A stretch of DNA of 64,000 nucleotides from Chryseobacterium gleum (GTDB lineage Bacteria > Bacteroidota > Bacteroidia > Flavobacteriales_D > Crocinitomicaceae), in NCBI GenBank assembly GCA_945897805.1, contig CAMDFX010000004.1:1-64000 (forward strand), given 5' to 3'. The notes under the pieces were generated by a model that was not told where the DNA came from, made no database searches, and saw nothing but the letters and a program-made list of their open reading frames with translations. Below are positions 62,825 through 64,000 of the stretch, in pieces. Numbering within the stretch: position 1 is the stretch's first letter; each line of letters starts with the position of its first letter. The translations under genes and the position numbers were made by a program.

Positions 62825-62863
62825 CCTTATTTTTATTTGCTTTCTAATCATTTTTGTCAAAAC

Positions 62864-62893
62864 TTGCAAAATTGTGTCATTTTGCTAAATTTG
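62864..62893 (+). promoter_or_regulatory. Bacteroidota promoter of the HNH nuclease gene
   Basis: TTG (62864-62866) and TAAATTTG (62886-62893) are separated by 19 bp, the consensus spacing. This is the best complete promoter in the window, 48 bp upstream of the start codon at 62941. Confidence 0.7.
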
Positions 62894-62940
62894 TTTGTAA
62901 AAACAAGGAATAAAACGCTAATAAGTTATGGTTAATTATT

Positions 62941-63975
62941 ATGAAACCAATTATTCAGGAATTTTACAGCTCAGACAAATCTGTTGTTTCGACGCTCCGA
63001 ACTATAGTTCTATTCGGAAGAAATGTTTCAACATACAAATTTGCGTTAGCCTCAACATTACTTAATCTGAAGCCTAAAAACTTCATCTCCTACGAAGATT
63101 TGCGGGATGATTTCTTGAAATCATTATTGTCCCATTATCAAAAAAACCCACACCAATATCAAGCAGGTAAAAACAGTTTAACAAAGGCATTCGATCAATA
63201 TAAAATTGATAGCAATTGGAATGATTTATTAAAAACCGCTGAAAAGAATATTTACAATAATGTTTTTGATGCATTCCACAATGTTGGTGGTGGTGCTATT
63301 AAAAAAGAACACATTCTTTTTGAGCATTTACCAAATGAAAAAAAACTTGTTTTAACTGATAACATCAATGCCATACTAGAACAGCAGGATTTAATTGAAG
63401 AATTGAAGAATGAGAATGAAAGTCGTTGGAAAATTGTTGAGGAGGCATGGAAGAATAATTTATCTCCAAATTTCCTGGTCTATAATCAAGCAACGGCTGA
63501 ATTTGTCTCGGTGTCATCAACAGATCGAACTAACCTTCGGAGCGCCGTTTCAGTTCTTTTGCCATATCAGCATGGCTGTTGTTTCTATTGTAAAAAGAAA
63601 ATTAATTCTACTACAAATTCGGAAGATTCAGACTTTCCTGATGTCGATCACTTTATTGCACACTCGTATTTTAAACGACCAGATTTGAGTCATATAAATC
63701 CAGACGGTATTTGGAATCTTGTAATTGCTTGTAAAGAATTTAATCGAGGTTCAGGAGGTAAATTCGAGAGGCTCCCCGCTCTAAGCTATCAAAATGAAAT
63801 TGTTAATCGAAACGTTCTCTTTACTGAAGAACATCGTCATTCTCTGAAAAATTCAATACTGTTGAGTTTAAATGCCCAAAACCATATAGAAGTTCAAAGA
63901 AGAATGCTTTCTCTCTTTGATAAATTCAATATGATTGAAGGTTGGAAACCACTTCTAATTTATCACTATGAATAA
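62941..63975 (+). CDS. HNH endonuclease domain protein
   Basis: The 344-aa protein has a helical N-terminal region (about 1-200) of no known family and a C-terminal HNH domain. Its zinc knuckle begins CFYC (214-217), the catalytic core is DVDHFIAHSYF (234-244) and Asn259 is in WNLVIACKEFNRG. In related HNH proteins the last stretch is usually CxxCN; here it is CKEFN, so one zinc ligand is lost. It has its own promoter, follows the IS element, and its last codons overlap the start of another gene. The arrangement suggests a two-gene DNA-targeting or defence module. Confidence 0.8.
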   Translation: MKPIIQEFYSSDKSVVSTLRTIVLFGRNVSTYKFALASTLLNLKPKNFISYEDLRDDFLKSLLSHYQKNPHQYQAGKNSLTKAFDQYKIDSNWNDLLKTAEKNIYNNVFDAFHNVGGGAIKKEHILFEHLPNEKKLVLTDNINAILEQQDLIEELKNENESRWKIVEEAWKNNLSPNFLVYNQATAEFVSVSSTDRTNLRSAVSVLLPYQHGCCFYCKKKINSTTNSEDSDFPDVDHFIAHSYFKRPDLSHINPDGIWNLVIACKEFNRGSGGKFERLPALSYQNEIVNRNVLFTEEHRHSLKNSILLSLNAQNHIEVQRRMLSLFDKFNMIEGWKPLLIYHYE

Positions 63976-64000
63976 TCCATTTATATCAATTCCTGAATCA
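63968..64000 (+). CDS. Start of an overlapping downstream gene, cut by window edge
   Basis: An ATG at 63968 overlaps the end of the HNH gene (ATGAATAA) in another frame and opens MNNPFISIPES, running off the window with no stop. The tight overlap implies translation coupled to the HNH gene. Too little is present to name it; the edge cuts it after 11 codons. Confidence 0.5.
   Translation, partial: MNNPFISIPES

Overview
The window reads as a chromosomal segment of a low-GC Bacteroidota, most likely class Flavobacteriia. The sequence shows this through promoters of the TTG / TAnnTTTG type, type IX secretion (T9SS) sorting domains, a PorV-like/PorU2 pair, a fused CcoN-CcoO oxidase subunit and Bacteroidota-typical small families. 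A genus cannot be named from the sequence alone; a Crocinitomicaceae-like relative is a guess.

Layout. 1-724: 3' end of a 23S rRNA gene, 5S rRNA and a strong terminator. 822-10250: housekeeping genes (gyrB, nadC, a thioredoxin-reductase-like ferredoxin reductase, a rhodanese, a histidine kinase, a NYN-domain protein). 10318-13057: a leftward operon of a universal stress protein, an unknown 123-aa protein and hemN. 13087-25500: nnr, a T9SS cargo protein, tRNA-Gly and tRNA-Leu, an AarF kinase, an aldehyde dehydrogenase, pssA and purS. 24421-30725: PorV-like protein and a 1730-aa PorU2-type C25 protease. 30747-35245: an orphan XRE regulator, a PafA-type phosphatase, a fused 2-oxoacid dehydrogenase E1 and a Kunitz-like lipoprotein. 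35271-42640: an accessory stretch with orphan antitoxin-like genes, a six-repeat DUF723-like nuclease, a lipoprotein and secreted proteins. 42643-57369: an M48 protease and then the respiratory block, with a PAS kinase and REC-Crp fusion regulator, a second copy of the unknown small protein, and ccoI-ccoS-ccoNO-ccoQ-ccoP-ccoG-ccoH-safE. 57371-60114: DUF2797 and an ABC-F ATPase. 60230-64000: mobile DNA, with an integrase remnant, an IS91-family element carrying its own tyrosine recombinase, and an HNH nuclease gene overlapping a gene cut by the window edge.

The most interesting signal is regulatory. Motifs of the form TGA-N6-TCA, centred exactly 36.5 bp from the downstream end of a TAnnTTTG-type box, lie before ccoS, before the PAS-kinase/REC-Crp operon and before the uspA-unknown-hemN operon. 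The REC-Crp protein keeps the Glu and Arg of the Crp/Fnr recognition helix that read TGA, but has only one cysteine. This suggests a two-component microaerobic switch that replaces a cluster-bearing Fnr and controls cbb3 oxidase, oxygen-independent haem synthesis and a two-member family of undescribed proteins (11747-12118 and 46906-47319). All positions were read by eye; no searches were run.
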